Shown: positions 16,457 to 25,926 of the stretch, in pieces
Numbering within the stretch: position 1 is the stretch's first letter
Layout of the letters: every line of letters begins with the position of its first letter
Assembly: GCF_009733795.1 (NCBI RefSeq)
Contig: NZ_WNXX01000003.1
Location: forward strand, 124,001-188,000
Direction of reading: 5' to 3'
DNA: 64,000 bases
Origin: Actinotalea caeni
GTDB taxonomy: Bacteria > Actinomycetota > Actinomycetes > Actinomycetales > Beutenbergiaceae
Made by a program: the position numbers and the translations under genes
Notes under the pieces: model-generated
Databases searched by the model: none
Told to the model about the DNA's origin: nothing
The model's input: only the letters and a program-made list of their open reading frames with translations

Positions 16457-18130
16457 GTGGACGTCGTCGCGGTGCCCCGGTCCGCCGACCTCGTCGTCGC
16501 CCTCCCGGACGCCGGCGGCGCCGCGCGCGAGACCCTGACCTGGGACGACGCCGCCCGCCTCGTGCGGGAGCGCCCCGACCTGCGCTGGGTGTGGCCGAGC
16601 ACGGCGTCGTGCTACCCGAGGCTCCTGGCGGCCGGTGCGCGACCGGCGCGGTGCCACGACCTGCGCCTCGCCGCACGGATCCTGCGCCTGGCGCGACCGG
16701 AGGCCGGGCCCGCGCCGGCGTGGCTCGAGGCCGGCACCTCCGTCGGCACCGAGGACACGCTGCTCGCCGAGCTCGCCCCCGCGCCGGACCTCGACAAGGT
16801 CGTGGCCGAGCACGAGCGGCAGCAGCGTGCGGTCGCCGAGGCGCCGGAGCCCGGCCGGCTGCGGCTGCTGCTGGCGGCGGAGTCGGCGGGTGCCCTCGTC
16901 GCCGCCGAGATGCACGCCGACGGGCTGCCGTGGTCGCGCGCACGGCACGAGGCGCTCCTCGAGCAGGCGCTGGGGCCGCGCCCGCCCGCGGGGTTCCGGC
17001 CCGTCGTCCTCGAGCGCCTGGCCGGTGAGATCGCCGGCCTGCTGGGGGCGCCACGCCTCAACCCGGACTCGCAGGTCGAGCTGCTGCGGGCGCTGCGCGC
17101 CGCCGGCCTCGACGTCACGTCGACGTCGAAGTGGGAGCTCGCCCGCTCGGACCACCCTGTCGTCGCACCGCTGCTGGAGTACAAGCGGCTCGCGCGGCTG
17201 CTCGCGGCCAACGGCTGGGCGTGGCTCGACACCTGGGTCGAGCCCGGGGTCGCGGGCCGCGCCGATCGCTTCCGCACCGACTACGTGCCGGGTGGCGTCG
17301 TCACCGGGCGCTGGGCGACCAGCGGCGGCGGTGCGCTGCAGATCCCGAAGGCGGTGCGCGGCGCGGTCGTCGCCGACCCCGGCTGGCGGCTCGTGGTGGC
17401 GGACGCGTCGCAGATCGAGCCGCGCGTGCTTGCCGCGATGGCGCGCGACACCGACCTCGCCGAGGCGGGCCGCGACCGCGACCTCTACGCGGGGCTCGTG
17501 GACGCGGGCGTCGTCGACAGCCGGCAGCGCGCCAAGGTCGGGATGCTGGGCGCGCTCTACGGCGGCACGACCGGGGAGTCGGGGCTGGTCCTCCCCCGGC
17601 TGCGGCAGGCGTACCCGCGCGCGCTCGGACTGGTCGACGACGCCGCGCGGACGGGCGAGCGGGGCGGCACCGTGCGCACCTGGCTGGGCCGCACCTCGCC
17701 GCCGCCGGGCGAGGGCTGGCGCGACGTGCAGCACCGGGCCGCCACGGTCGAGGCGAGCGCCGTCGACGAGCGCCGGGCACGCTCGCAGGCGCGCGACTGG
17801 GGTCGGTTCACCCGCAACTTCGTCGTGCAGGGCACGGCCGCGGAGTGGGCGCTGTGCTGGATGGCGGAGCTGCGCCGCCGGCTGCGCGCGATGCCGCCGG
17901 AGGCCACGGCGGGTGCCGAAGGCGCACCGGCTCCCGGGGAGGGCCGCCCGCACCTGGTGTTCTTCCTGCACGACGAGGTGGTGGTGCACAGCCCTGCCGA
18001 CCGGGCCGAGCAGGTCGCCGACGCGATCCGGGACGCCGCCGCCGCGGCCGGCCGGCTGCTGTTCGGGGACTTCCCGATCACGTTCCCGCTGGAGGTCTCC
18101 GTCGTCGAGACCTACGACGCCGCGGCGTGA
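16457..18130 (+). CDS. Family A DNA polymerase (bifunctional 3'-5' exonuclease/polymerase type)
   Basis: The 557-residue protein matches the short family A polymerases of actinobacteria that lack the 5'-nuclease domain. Polymerase motif A is VVADASQIEPRVLAAMA (about 314-330) with the catalytic aspartate. Motif B on the O-helix is RAKVGMLGALYGG (about 356-368), with arginine and lysine but leucine where Pol I usually has phenylalanine. Motif C is FLHDEVVVHS (about 500-509). Residues 1-150 correspond to a degenerate exonuclease-like region without clear DEDD residues. It may act in repair or translesion synthesis rather than replication; that is inference. The start is GTG 16457. It is divergent from the ROK gene and convergent with copA (18 bp gap). 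Confidence 0.85.
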   Translation: MDVVAVPRSADLVVALPDAGGAARETLTWDDAARLVRERPDLRWVWPSTASCYPRLLAAGARPARCHDLRLAARILRLARPEAGPAPAWLEAGTSVGTEDTLLAELAPAPDLDKVVAEHERQQRAVAEAPEPGRLRLLLAAESAGALVAAEMHADGLPWSRARHEALLEQALGPRPPAGFRPVVLERLAGEIAGLLGAPRLNPDSQVELLRALRAAGLDVTSTSKWELARSDHPVVAPLLEYKRLARLLAANGWAWLDTWVEPGVAGRADRFRTDYVPGGVVTGRWATSGGGALQIPKAVRGAVVADPGWRLVVADASQIEPRVLAAMARDTDLAEAGRDRDLYAGLVDAGVVDSRQRAKVGMLGALYGGTTGESGLVLPRLRQAYPRALGLVDDAARTGERGGTVRTWLGRTSPPPGEGWRDVQHRAATVEASAVDERRARSQARDWGRFTRNFVVQGTAAEWALCWMAELRRRLRAMPPEATAGAEGAPAPGEGRPHLVFFLHDEVVVHSPADRAEQVADAIRDAAAAAGRLLFGDFPITFPLEVSVVETYDAAA

Positions 18131-18148
18131 GCCGTGCGAGCCGTGTGC

Positions 18149-20437
18149 TCAGCGCACCGCCGAGCGGAAAGTGCGTAGCCGGAGGCTGTTGCTCACGACG
18201 AACACCGACGAGAACGCCATCGCAGCGCCGGCGAGCATCGGGTTGAGCAACCCGGCCGCGGCCAGCGGGATCGCGGCGACGTTGTAGGCGAACGCCCAGA
18301 ACAGGTTGCCCTTGATCGTGCCGAGCGTGCGGCGGGCGAGGCGGATGGCGTCCGCGGCGGACCGCAGGTCGCCCCGCACGAGCGTGATGTCGCTGGCCGC
18401 GATCGCGGCGTCGGTCCCCGTGCCCATCGACAGCCCGAGGTCGGCGGCCGCGAGCGCCGCCGCGTCGTTGACTCCGTCGCCCACCATCGCGACGACCTTG
18501 CCCTCGTGCCGCAGCCGGGTGACGACGTCGACCTTGTCCTTCGGGAGCACCTCGGCGACGACGCGGTCGATCCCCACCTCGGCGGCGATCGCGTCCGCGG
18601 CCCGCTGGTTGTCGCCCGTGAGCAGCACCGGGGTGAGACCGAGGTCGCGCAGCATCCGGACCGCCTCGGCGCTGGTGTCCTTCAGGCTGTCGCCGACCGC
18701 CAGCACGCCACGCGCACGACCGTCCCAGGCCAGCGCGACCGCGGTGCGGCCCGCACCTTCCGCGGCCTCCACCGCGGCCTCGAGATCCGGGCCGAGCGAC
18801 ACGCCCTCGGCGGCGAGCAGCGACCCCCGCCCGAGCAGCACGTCACGACCCTCGACGCGACCTCGCACGCCGCGGCCCTCCAGGTTCGCGAAGTCCACGA
18901 CCGCCGGCAGCGCCCCGGTCCGCTCCTCGGCGGCGGTCGCGACCGCACGCGCGATCGGGTGCTCGGACGCGTGCTCGACCGCGCCCGCGACGCGCAGCAC
19001 CTCCGCCGCGTCCTCGCCGTCGGCGGGCACGACGTCGAGCAGGGTCATCGCCCCCGTCGTCACGGTGCCGGTCTTGTCGAGCACGATCGTGTCGACCCGG
19101 CGGGTCGACTCGAGCACCTCGGGGCCCTTGATGAGGATGCCCAGCTGGGCGCCACGCCCCGTGCCGACGAGCAGCGCGGTGGGCGTCGCCAGCCCGAGCG
19201 CGCACGGGCAGGCGATGATCAGCACCGCGACCGCGGCGGTGAAGGCCGCCGACGCGGGGCTGCCGGTGCCGAGCCAGAAGCCGAACGCGGCCACCGCGAT
19301 GCCGATCGCAACCGGGACGAACACGCCCGAGATGCGGTCGGCGAGGCGCTGCACCTCGGCCTTGCCGTTCTGCGCCTCCTCGACCAGCGCCGCCATCTGC
19401 GCGAGCTGGGTCTGGGAGCCGACGCGCGTGGCCCGCACCACCAGCCGCCCGCCCGCGTTGAGCGTCGCACCGACGACGGCGCTGCCCGGCCCGACCTCGA
19501 CCGGCACCGACTCTCCGGTCAGCATGCTCTCGTCGACGGCGGAGGTACCCGAGATGACGACGCCGTCGGTCGCGACCTTCTCCCCCGGCCGCACCACGAA
19601 CTCCTGCCCGACCCCCAGCTCGGCGATCGGCACCCGCACCTCGGCGCCGTCGCGCAGCACCGCGACGTCCTTGGCGCCGAGGTCGAGCATGGCGCGGATC
19701 GCGGCACCCGCGCGACGGCGGGCGCGGAGCTCGAAGAAGCGGCCCATGAGCACGAACGTCGTGACGCCGGCCGCGACCTCGAGGTAGATGTCGGCCGAGG
19801 CGTCGCCGCGCGCGATCGTCAGCTCGAACGGGTGGGTCATCCCGGGCACGCCTGCGGTGCCGAGGAAGAGCGCGTAGAGCGACCACAGGAACGCCGCGCC
19901 GACCCCGACCGAGATCAGCGTGTCCATGGTCGCGGCGCCGTGGCGCAGGTTCGACCACGCGGCGCGATGGAACGGCAGCGCGCCCCACACGACGACGGGT
20001 GCGGCGAGCGCCAGCGACAGCCACTGCCAGTAGGTGATCTGCAGCGCCGGGATCATCGCCATCGCGACGACCGGGACCGCCAGCACCGCCGAGACGACGA
20101 CCCGGTCGCGCAGCGCACGCAGCTCGCGGTCGCGCTCGGCCTCCAGGGCGTCAGGCTGCGACGCGTCGGTCGGTGCGGGCTCGGGCCGGATCTCGGTGGC
20201 CGCGTATCCCGCGGCGACGACCTGCTCGATGAGGTCGGCCGTCGAGAGCGTCGCGGCCGGGAACAGCACGCGCGCCTTCTCGGTCGCGTAGTTGACCGAG
20301 GCGGTCACGCCGTCGACCTTGTTGAGCCGCTTCTCGATGCGGGCGGCGCAGGAGGCACAGGTCATGCCGGAGATGGCCAGCTCCACGCGGGCGCGGTCGT
20401 CCGCGAGGCCGGTGCTGTCGGTGGTCGGGGCGATCAT
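18149..20437 (-). CDS. copA: Copper-exporting P1B-type ATPase
   Basis: The 762-residue pump moves Cu(I) out of the cytoplasm. It has one N-terminal metal-binding domain with GMTCASC (C27, C30), then eight predicted membrane helices. The actuator motif TGES is at 307-310, the intramembrane CPC at 410-412, the phosphorylation motif DKTGT at 454-458 and the HP motif in EHPIARAV. N and Y residues in the last membrane helices ([26 protein letters not shown]) are those of the copper class. The gene follows a secreted His-rich protein gene by 10 bp and a CopZ-like chaperone gene, all on one strand, downstream of two CsoR-like boxes; so copper induction is expected. Confidence 0.93.
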   Translation of the reverse strand: MIAPTTDSTGLADDRARVELAISGMTCASCAARIEKRLNKVDGVTASVNYATEKARVLFPAATLSTADLIEQVVAAGYAATEIRPEPAPTDASQPDALEAERDRELRALRDRVVVSAVLAVPVVAMAMIPALQITYWQWLSLALAAPVVVWGALPFHRAAWSNLRHGAATMDTLISVGVGAAFLWSLYALFLGTAGVPGMTHPFELTIARGDASADIYLEVAAGVTTFVLMGRFFELRARRRAGAAIRAMLDLGAKDVAVLRDGAEVRVPIAELGVGQEFVVRPGEKVATDGVVISGTSAVDESMLTGESVPVEVGPGSAVVGATLNAGGRLVVRATRVGSQTQLAQMAALVEEAQNGKAEVQRLADRISGVFVPVAIGIAVAAFGFWLGTGSPASAAFTAAVAVLIIACPCALGLATPTALLVGTGRGAQLGILIKGPEVLESTRRVDTIVLDKTGTVTTGAMTLLDVVPADGEDAAEVLRVAGAVEHASEHPIARAVATAAEERTGALPAVVDFANLEGRGVRGRVEGRDVLLGRGSLLAAEGVSLGPDLEAAVEAAEGAGRTAVALAWDGRARGVLAVGDSLKDTSAEAVRMLRDLGLTPVLLTGDNQRAADAIAAEVGIDRVVAEVLPKDKVDVVTRLRHEGKVVAMVGDGVNDAAALAAADLGLSMGTGTDAAIAASDITLVRGDLRSAADAIRLARRTLGTIKGNLFWAFAYNVAAIPLAAAGLLNPMLAGAAMAFSSVFVVSNSLRLRTFRSAVR

Positions 20438-20447
20438 CGCTCGCTCC

Positions 20448-21407
20448 TCAGTGCTCGTGCGCGCCGACGACGACGGTGAAGGCGGCCGTGCGCACCTCGC
20501 CGCCGTGCGAGAAGTCCAGGAACAGCCGGTAGGTGCCGGGGCTCGGCGCCGCCACCGAGAACTCGATGTCCGGGCCGGCGGGCACCGTCCCCACCTCGCC
20601 CTCGGGGTGCACGTGCAGGTAGGCGAGGTCGCCGACCCGGATCGCCACCAGGTGGCCGTACGCCCCCAGGTAGGGGTCGAGGTCCGTGACGTCCGCGCCG
20701 TCGTGCGCGACGCTCAGCGTCACCACGCCGCCGGAGGTGGTCAGGTCGCCGGCGAGGGAGACCCTGTAGCCGTCCACCTCCGCGACGCGGGACTCCTCCG
20801 GCAGCGCCTCGACGACGACGTCGCCGGGAACCGTGACGTCCTGCGCGAGCGTCAGGCCCTGCTCGGCGCCCGCGGGGAGGACGTCGGCGTAGACGCGGTA
20901 GGAGCCCGCGCGCGGCCACGTCCAGTCGACGCTCCACGTCCCGTCGGCGGCCATGACCGGGTGCTCGTGGAAGAACTCGGTCGTGTCCTGCGACACGACC
21001 ACCAGGTGCAGGTCCTTCTCGTGCTGCGTCTCGTAGTCGGTGACGGCGTGCCCGTCCGGGCCGAGGATCCGGAAGGTGATCGCGCCGCGCTCGCCCGCGG
21101 CCTGCGGCACCGCCAGGTCGCTCAGCGTGTAGCCGTCCGCCGAGACCACCACACCCGCGGGCAGCTCACCGCCGTGCGAGCCGTTGCCGTGGGAGCCGCC
21201 GTCGTCGTGACCGGTCTCGGCGTCGTCGTGACCGGTCCCGGTGGCGTCGTCGTCGGTCGCGCCGTCGCCGTGGCCGCCCTCTGCCTCGTGGGTCGGCGTC
21301 GGTGCGGGCGTCAGGTCCAGCCCGCTCGCGGAGCCGATCGCGAACGCGACGCCGAACAGCGCGGCGAGCGCGACGACGAACAGGCTCAGCCTGGCGGGTG
21401 GCTTCAT
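20448..21407 (-). CDS. Secreted or membrane-anchored His/Asp-rich protein of the copper cluster
   Basis: The 319-residue protein begins with a signal anchor (about 7-30, [20 protein letters not shown]). A linker rich in His, Asp and Gly follows (about 40-80, with repeats like [14 protein letters not shown]). The rest is beta-rich, with [29 protein letters not shown] and a histidine-ending C-terminus. The many exposed histidines and the position between copZ and copA suggest an extracytoplasmic copper-binding role; similar proteins occur with copA in other actinobacteria. No named domain is certain to me. It lies 61 bp after the copZ-like gene and 10 bp before copA, so the three are probably one operon. 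Confidence 0.75.
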   Translation of the reverse strand: MKPPARLSLFVVALAALFGVAFAIGSASGLDLTPAPTPTHEAEGGHGDGATDDDATGTGHDDAETGHDDGGSHGNGSHGGELPAGVVVSADGYTLSDLAVPQAAGERGAITFRILGPDGHAVTDYETQHEKDLHLVVVSQDTTEFFHEHPVMAADGTWSVDWTWPRAGSYRVYADVLPAGAEQGLTLAQDVTVPGDVVVEALPEESRVAEVDGYRVSLAGDLTTSGGVVTLSVAHDGADVTDLDPYLGAYGHLVAIRVGDLAYLHVHPEGEVGTVPAGPDIEFSVAAPSPGTYRLFLDFSHGGEVRTAAFTVVVGAHEH

Positions 21408-21468
21408 GACTCTCCCTCAGCGGTGCGGATCGGCGTCGCCCCGCGGACGTGCCGCGCGGCGACGGGGC

Positions 21469-21678
21469 TCAGACGCGGCTCGCCGCGTAGCCTGCCTCCT
21501 CGACGGCGCCGAGCACGGCGGCGTCGTCGATGCCCTGCTCGCTGCCGACCTCGAGGCGGCCGGTGTCGAGGTCGACGCTCACCGCGGTGACGCCCGGCAC
21601 CTTCTGGACCTCGGACGTCACCGAGCCGACGCAGTGGCTGCAGGTCATGCCCGTGACCTCGTAGGTGGCTGTGCTCAT
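21469..21678 (-). CDS. CopZ-like heavy-metal chaperone
   Basis: The 69-residue protein is a single HMA (heavy-metal-associated) domain. The metal site GMTCSHC holds two cysteines in CxxC; further family features are VTAVSVDLDTG and VEEAGYAA. It should bind Cu(I) in the cytoplasm and pass it to CopA. I start it at the ATG 21676-21678, where the domain begins; longer frames run through the CsoR-like box region, which cannot be coding if the box is an operator. It is the first gene of the copper operon. Confidence 0.88.
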   Translation of the reverse strand: MSTATYEVTGMTCSHCVGSVTSEVQKVPGVTAVSVDLDTGRLEVGSEQGIDDAAVLGAVEEAGYAASRV

Positions 21679-21714
21679 CGTCGCTCCTCTCACGGGCCCG
21701 TCGGTTCGCTCTGG

Positions 21715-21731
21715 ATACCGCCGGGGGGTAT
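21715..21731. promoter_or_regulatory. CsoR-like copper operator, proximal
   Basis: The sequence ATACCGCCGGGGGGTAT is close to the CsoR box consensus (ATACCCC...GGGGTAT) with a G-rich centre. It lies 37 bp upstream of the copZ-like start and 31 bp from a better second box, so two CsoR tetramers could bind side by side. Confidence 0.6.
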
Positions 21732-21745
21732 CGGTCGAGTGCGAC

Positions 21746-21763
21746 ATTACCCCCAGGGGGTAT
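21746..21763. promoter_or_regulatory. CsoR-like copper operator, distal
   Basis: The core TACCCCCAGGGGGTA is a near-perfect palindrome and the standard form of a CsoR operator in actinobacteria. CsoR proteins leave the DNA when they bind Cu(I). No csoR gene is seen in the window, so the regulator must be encoded elsewhere. Confidence 0.75.
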
Positions 21764-21856
21764 CCCGTGCAAGACGGCCGCGCACGGCATCGCGCCCGGG
21801 AGCGTTCGGCGGCGTGGCATCCTCGCCGACCGGGTCACGACCCGTGCTCGATGCGC

Positions 21857-22840
21857 TCAGCGGTGCACCGATCCCTCGTGGTGCTCGTGCCCCACCGGCT
21901 CGAGCTGGAACGTGCAGTGGTCGACGTCGAAGTGCCCGCGCAGGCACGCCGCGAGAGCATCGAGCGTCGTGCACTCCAGCTCGTGGTCGAGCCGGTCCGC
22001 GGCGAGCACCACGTGCGCCGACAGCACGGGCACGCCGCTGGTGATCGTCCAGGCGTGCAGGTCGTGGACGTCGACGACGCCGGGCACCGACCTGATGTGC
22101 TCGCGCACGCGCGCGAGATCGACGTCGCGCGGGGTCGCCTCCATGAGCACGTCGGCGACGTCGCGCAGCAGCATCACCGCGCGGGGCACGATCAGCAGCC
22201 CGATCACCAGCGAGGCCACGGCGTCGGCGCGCACCCACCCGGTGGTCATCACCACCACCGCCGCGACGACGACCGCCACCGACCCCAGCAGGTCACCGAG
22301 CACCTCGAGGTAGGCGCCGCGCATGTTGAGGCTCTCCCCCGCCGCGCGCGCGAGCAGGACGAGGCACACGGCGTTTGCGAGCCCGCCGGCGATCGCGACG
22401 CCGAGCATGAGGCCGTCCTCGATCTCGGGCTGCGCGTCCCACCGCAGGAACGCCTCCCGGACGACCAGCACACCGACGGCGGCGAGCACGGTCGCGTTGA
22501 CCAGCGCGGCCAGGATCTCGGCCCGCTGCCAGCCGAAGGTGCGCCGGTCCGTGGCGGGCCGGGCGGCGAGGTTGACCGCCAGCAGCGCGATGAGCAGGCC
22601 GGTCGCGTCGGTCAGCATGTGCCCCGCGTCGGCGAGCAGGGCCAGCGACCCCGACAGCAGCGCGCCCACCACCTGCAGCACCATCACCGATGCGGTGATG
22701 CACAGCACCACCACGAGGGTCGACCGGTGCCGACCGGCCGCCGTCAGCCCGTGCCCGTGGTCGTGCGGACGCCGCGGCCCGCGCCCGGCGCCTCGCTCCT
22801 CCGGCTCGCCGGCTCCGGCCGGGTCCTCGGGGGTGGTCAC
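21857..22840 (-). CDS. Cation diffusion facilitator (CDF) family transporter
   Basis: The 327-residue protein has a His-rich N-terminus (PHDHGHG), six predicted membrane helices and a soluble ferredoxin-like C-terminal domain. The first metal-site pair is HMLTD in helix 2 and the second is EVLGDLLGS in helix 5, as in zinc exporters ZitB/CzcD. The C-terminal domain has VVDVHDLHAWTITSG and ends with His residues (GHEHHEGSVHR). It probably exports Zn(II), Co(II) or Cd(II) in exchange for protons. The gene lies next to the copper operon but beyond its operators and on the same strand, so it is likely a separate transcription unit with its own control, which I cannot see. Confidence 0.88.
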   Translation of the reverse strand: MTTPEDPAGAGEPEERGAGRGPRRPHDHGHGLTAAGRHRSTLVVVLCITASVMVLQVVGALLSGSLALLADAGHMLTDATGLLIALLAVNLAARPATDRRTFGWQRAEILAALVNATVLAAVGVLVVREAFLRWDAQPEIEDGLMLGVAIAGGLANAVCLVLLARAAGESLNMRGAYLEVLGDLLGSVAVVVAAVVVMTTGWVRADAVASLVIGLLIVPRAVMLLRDVADVLMEATPRDVDLARVREHIRSVPGVVDVHDLHAWTITSGVPVLSAHVVLAADRLDHELECTTLDALAACLRGHFDVDHCTFQLEPVGHEHHEGSVHR

Positions 22841-22882
22841 GGTGCCACCAGCGCCGGCGCGCCGCTCACCGGAGCACCCGGT

Positions 22883-23977
22883 TCAGACCAGCCGGCTCAT
22901 CCAGCCGTGGGCGTCCTCGCGACGCCCGTACTGGATGTCGGTGATCGTCTCGTAGAGCTCGGTCGTCACGGGGCCGGCCTGGCCGTCGCCGATCGTGACG
23001 TCGAAGTCGGTGCCCTTGAGCCGCCCGATCGGGGTGATGACGGCGGCGGTGCCGCACGCGAACACCTCGGTGACCTCGCCGGCCCGGATGCCCTCGAGCA
23101 GCTCGGTCAGCGCGATCCGGGACTCCTCGACCGGACGCCCGCCCTCGCGGCACAGCTGCAGGATCGAGTCGCGGGTGACGCCCTCGAGGATCGTGCCGAG
23201 CGCGGGCGTGCGCACCGACCCGTCCTTCATGACGAGGAAGACGTTCATGCCGCCCAGCTCCTCGAGGTAGGTGCCGGTCGCGGCGTCGAGGAAGCAGACC
23301 TGGTCGCAGCCCTCCTTGTACGCCTGCGCCTGCGGCAGCAGGCTCGCGGCGTAGTTGCCGCCGCACTTGGCCGCGCCGGTCCCGCCGGGCCCGGCGCGGT
23401 TGTACTCGGCGTCGACCCAGATCGACAGCGGCTGGAAGCCGTTGGTGAAGTACGGGCCGACGGGCGAGGCGATCACCAGGTAGTCGACCCGACGGGCGGG
23501 CCGGACACCCAGGAACGCCTCGGAGGCGAACATGAACGGCCGCAGGTACAGCGAGGAGCCGGGCACCGAGGGCACCCACTCGGCGTCGGTGGCGACCAGG
23601 GCCTGGATCGAGGCGTGGAAGTCGGCCTCGCTCAGCACCGGCAGCGCGAGCCGCTCGGCGGAGCGGGCGAGCCGCTGCGCGTTGCGGTCGGGGCGGAACG
23701 CCCAGATCGAGCCGTCGGCGTGCCGGTAGGCCTTGAGGCCCTCGAAGATCTCCTGCGCGTAGTGCAGGACGGCGGCGGCCGGGTCGAGGCTGAGCGGTGC
23801 GTAGGCCTCGATGCGGCGGTCGTGCCAGCCCTCGTCGTCGGTCCACGTGGCGCGTGCCATGTGGTCGGTGAAGACGACCCCGAACTTGAGGTCGGCGAGC
23901 GCGGCGGTGCGCTCCGCGAGGCTGCGCGGGTGCGAGCTGGGCCGCACCTCGAAGGTCGTGGCGTCTGTGCTGGTCAT
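22883..23977 (-). CDS. ilvE: Branched-chain amino acid aminotransferase
   Basis: The 364-residue class IV PLP enzyme transaminates Leu, Ile and Val with 2-oxoglutarate. Family blocks are LHYAQEIFEGLKAYR, WAFRPDRNAQR, the PLP lysine in AAKCGGNYAASLL, and FACGTAAVITPIG. The length fits the larger actinobacterial and eukaryotic type. The ATG at 23975-23977 has GGAG eight bases upstream; a GTG four codons earlier would overlap that site. A terminator-like hairpin between leuB and this gene, both on the minus strand, suggests separate transcription. It completes the branched-chain pathway with ilvB, N, C and D in the same window. Confidence 0.93.
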   Translation of the reverse strand: MTSTDATTFEVRPSSHPRSLAERTAALADLKFGVVFTDHMARATWTDDEGWHDRRIEAYAPLSLDPAAAVLHYAQEIFEGLKAYRHADGSIWAFRPDRNAQRLARSAERLALPVLSEADFHASIQALVATDAEWVPSVPGSSLYLRPFMFASEAFLGVRPARRVDYLVIASPVGPYFTNGFQPLSIWVDAEYNRAGPGGTGAAKCGGNYAASLLPQAQAYKEGCDQVCFLDAATGTYLEELGGMNVFLVMKDGSVRTPALGTILEGVTRDSILQLCREGGRPVEESRIALTELLEGIRAGEVTEVFACGTAAVITPIGRLKGTDFDVTIGDGQAGPVTTELYETITDIQYGRREDAHGWMSRLV

Positions 23978-24016
23978 GATGGGCTCCACCGTAATGTCGC
24001 TGACGAGGACATGGTG

Positions 24017-24043
24017 CCCGTTCCCGCGCGAGGCGGGAACGGG
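24017..24043 (-). terminator. Hairpin downstream of leuB
   Basis: An 11-bp perfect stem (CCCGTTCCCGC paired with GCGGGAACGGG) around a 5-nt loop lies 45 bp after the leuB stop. No T-run follows, as is common in high-G+C genomes. It probably ends leuB transcription before ilvE. Confidence 0.55.
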
Positions 24044-24087
24044 TGCGAGCGAGCCCGGGCCGCCCTCGGGGCGGCCGCGAGACCCGC

Positions 24088-25143
24088 TCAGCCCGCTACT
24101 CGTGCCGCGATCTCGTCGCCGATCTCGGTGGTCGTGCGCGAGGCGGCCGCGCGCCGGTCGGCGCGGTCGGCGATGTCCTTCTCGACGGCGTCGCTCACCC
24201 GGGCGGCCTCCTCGGCCAGGCCGAGGTGGTCCAGCAGCAGCGAGACCGACAGGATCGCCGCCGTGGGGTCGGCCTTGCCCTGGCCGGCGATGTCGGGCGC
24301 GGAGCCGTGGACCGGCTCGAACATCGAGGGGTGCTCACCGGTGGGGTTGACGTTGCCGGACGCGGCGAGCCCGATGCCGCCGGTGATCGCGGCGGCGAGG
24401 TCGGTGAGGATGTCGCCGAACAGGTTGTCGGTGACGATGACGTCGTACTGCGAGGGGTTCGTCGTCAGGTAGATCGTCGCGGCGTCGACGTGCTGGTAGC
24501 CGACCTCGACGTCGGGGTACTCGGCCGCGACGGCCTCGACCGTGCGGCGCCAGAGGTGGCCGGCGTGCACGAGGACGTTGTGCTTGTGCACGAGCGTGAG
24601 CTTCTTGCGGGGTCGTGCCTGCGCGCGCGCGAACGCGTCGCGGACGACCCGCTCGACGCCGTGCGCGGTGTTGACGCTGACCTCGGTGGCGATCTCGTGC
24701 GGGGTGCCGACGCGCAGCGCGCCACCGTTGCCCACGTAGGGGCCCTCGGTGCCCTCGCGCACGACGACGAAGTCGACGTCGCCCGGGTTCGCGAGCGGGC
24801 TCGGCACGCCCGGGTAGAGCTTCGACGGCCGCAGGTTGACGTAGTGGTCCAGGGCGAACCGCAGCTTGAGGAGCAGCCCGCGCTCCAGCACGCCGGACGG
24901 CACGCTCGGGTCGCCGACGGCGCCCAGCAGGATCGCGTCGTGCTCTTTGATCGCCTCGAGATCGGCGTCGGTGAGGGTCTCCCCCGTGCGGTGCCACCGT
25001 GCGGCGCCCAGGTCGAAGCGCGTCTGCTCGACCGTGACGTCGCTCCCGGCGAGGGCGGCGTCGAGGACCTTGAGGCCCTCGGCCACGACCTCGGTGCCGA
25101 TACCGTCACCCGGGATCACTGCGAGCCTGATCGTCCGTGCCAT
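24088..25143 (-). CDS. leuB: 3-isopropylmalate dehydrogenase
   Basis: The 351-residue enzyme oxidises and decarboxylates 3-isopropylmalate with NAD in leucine synthesis. Motifs: [12 protein letters not shown] at the N-terminus, the substrate arginines in [35 protein letters not shown], and the metal aspartates in [19 protein letters not shown]. The C-terminal [20 protein letters not shown] marks the NAD site. This is the actinobacterial subtype with low length and the tag [18 protein letters not shown]. The ATG at 25141-25143 begins the homology. A palindrome 20 bp upstream may be an operator. leuA, leuC and leuD are not in the window. Confidence 0.93.
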   Translation of the reverse strand: MARTIRLAVIPGDGIGTEVVAEGLKVLDAALAGSDVTVEQTRFDLGAARWHRTGETLTDADLEAIKEHDAILLGAVGDPSVPSGVLERGLLLKLRFALDHYVNLRPSKLYPGVPSPLANPGDVDFVVVREGTEGPYVGNGGALRVGTPHEIATEVSVNTAHGVERVVRDAFARAQARPRKKLTLVHKHNVLVHAGHLWRRTVEAVAAEYPDVEVGYQHVDAATIYLTTNPSQYDVIVTDNLFGDILTDLAAAITGGIGLAASGNVNPTGEHPSMFEPVHGSAPDIAGQGKADPTAAILSVSLLLDHLGLAEEAARVSDAVEKDIADRADRRAAASRTTTEIGDEIAARVAG

Positions 25144-25162
25144 GCGCGCCACCCTACGACGC

Positions 25163-25179
25163 ATCCCAGTGCGTGGGAT
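25163..25179. promoter_or_regulatory. Palindrome upstream of leuB, possible operator
   Basis: ATCCCA and TGGGAT form a perfect inverted repeat around a 5-bp centre, 19 bp before the leuB ATG. It could be a repressor site or the base of a leader hairpin. No regulator can be assigned. Confidence 0.3.
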
Positions 25180-25334
25180 TCGTGTCTCACATCTTGACTA
25201 GGCCGAGAGGTCGACCGGGACCGCGGTCGCGCCCCTGCGACACGCCCCGACGACGGCGTGCAGAAGGTCCCGCACGCCCGAGCCCGTCCTCACCGTCGGC
25301 CTGCGCGGCCGGCCTCGACCCGCTCCCGACCGCC

Positions 25335-25886
25335 TCACTCGGCGCACGAGCGGACGAGCGCGCCCAGGTCGTCGCGCAGGTCGCCCGTGTCGCCGAAGAC
25401 CAGCCGGTGCAGGATCGCGCCGTCGAGGTAGGTGAGGACGCGGCGCGCGGCCGCGAACGGCCGGGGCACGCCGATGCCCTCCAGGGTCTGGGCCGTCCAC
25501 ATCTCGATGCCCTCGCGCGCCCGGGCGAGCGTCGCGCGCACGTGCGGGTCGTGCACACCCTCGGCGAAGAACGCGTACCGGGCCGCGGCGAGCCCGCGGT
25601 GCGGCCCCGAGGCAGCCGCGACGACGCCGGCCAGCGCCTCGACCAGCTCCTCCGAGGTCGCCGGCGCGCCGGCGGGCGCGAAGGCACGGCGCTCCTCCTG
25701 CGCGAGCTGGTCGACGGTCGCGTGCAGCAGCGCGGACCGCGTGCGGAAGTGGTTGGAGGTCGAGCCCGCGGGGAGGCCGGCAACGGCGTCCACGCGCCCG
25801 TGCGTGAGCGCACGGATCCCCTGCTCCCCCGCGATCTCGAGCGCGGCGCGCAGCGCGCGCTCCCGGTTCCCACCGGCGCGTGCCAT
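25335..25886 (-). CDS. TetR family transcriptional regulator
   Basis: The 183-residue protein has an N-terminal TetR helix-turn-helix (about 9-52): RALRAALEIAGEQGIRALTH leads in, then VDAVAGLPAGSTSNHFRTR forms the recognition part. The C-terminal half is a helical ligand-binding domain with no recognisable effector signature. The ATG at 25884-25886 begins the homology. The gene lies 40 bp after the FAD monooxygenase on the same strand, so it may regulate that gene or be co-transcribed with it. The ligand is unknown, perhaps the substrate of the oxidoreductase. Confidence 0.85.
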   Translation of the reverse strand: MARAGGNRERALRAALEIAGEQGIRALTHGRVDAVAGLPAGSTSNHFRTRSALLHATVDQLAQEERRAFAPAGAPATSEELVEALAGVVAAASGPHRGLAAARYAFFAEGVHDPHVRATLARAREGIEMWTAQTLEGIGVPRPFAAARRVLTYLDGAILHRLVFGDTGDLRDDLGALVRSCAE

Positions 25887-25926
25887 GGCGCACCTCCCAC
25901 TGGTCGACCCGTCGGCTCGTACCGTC

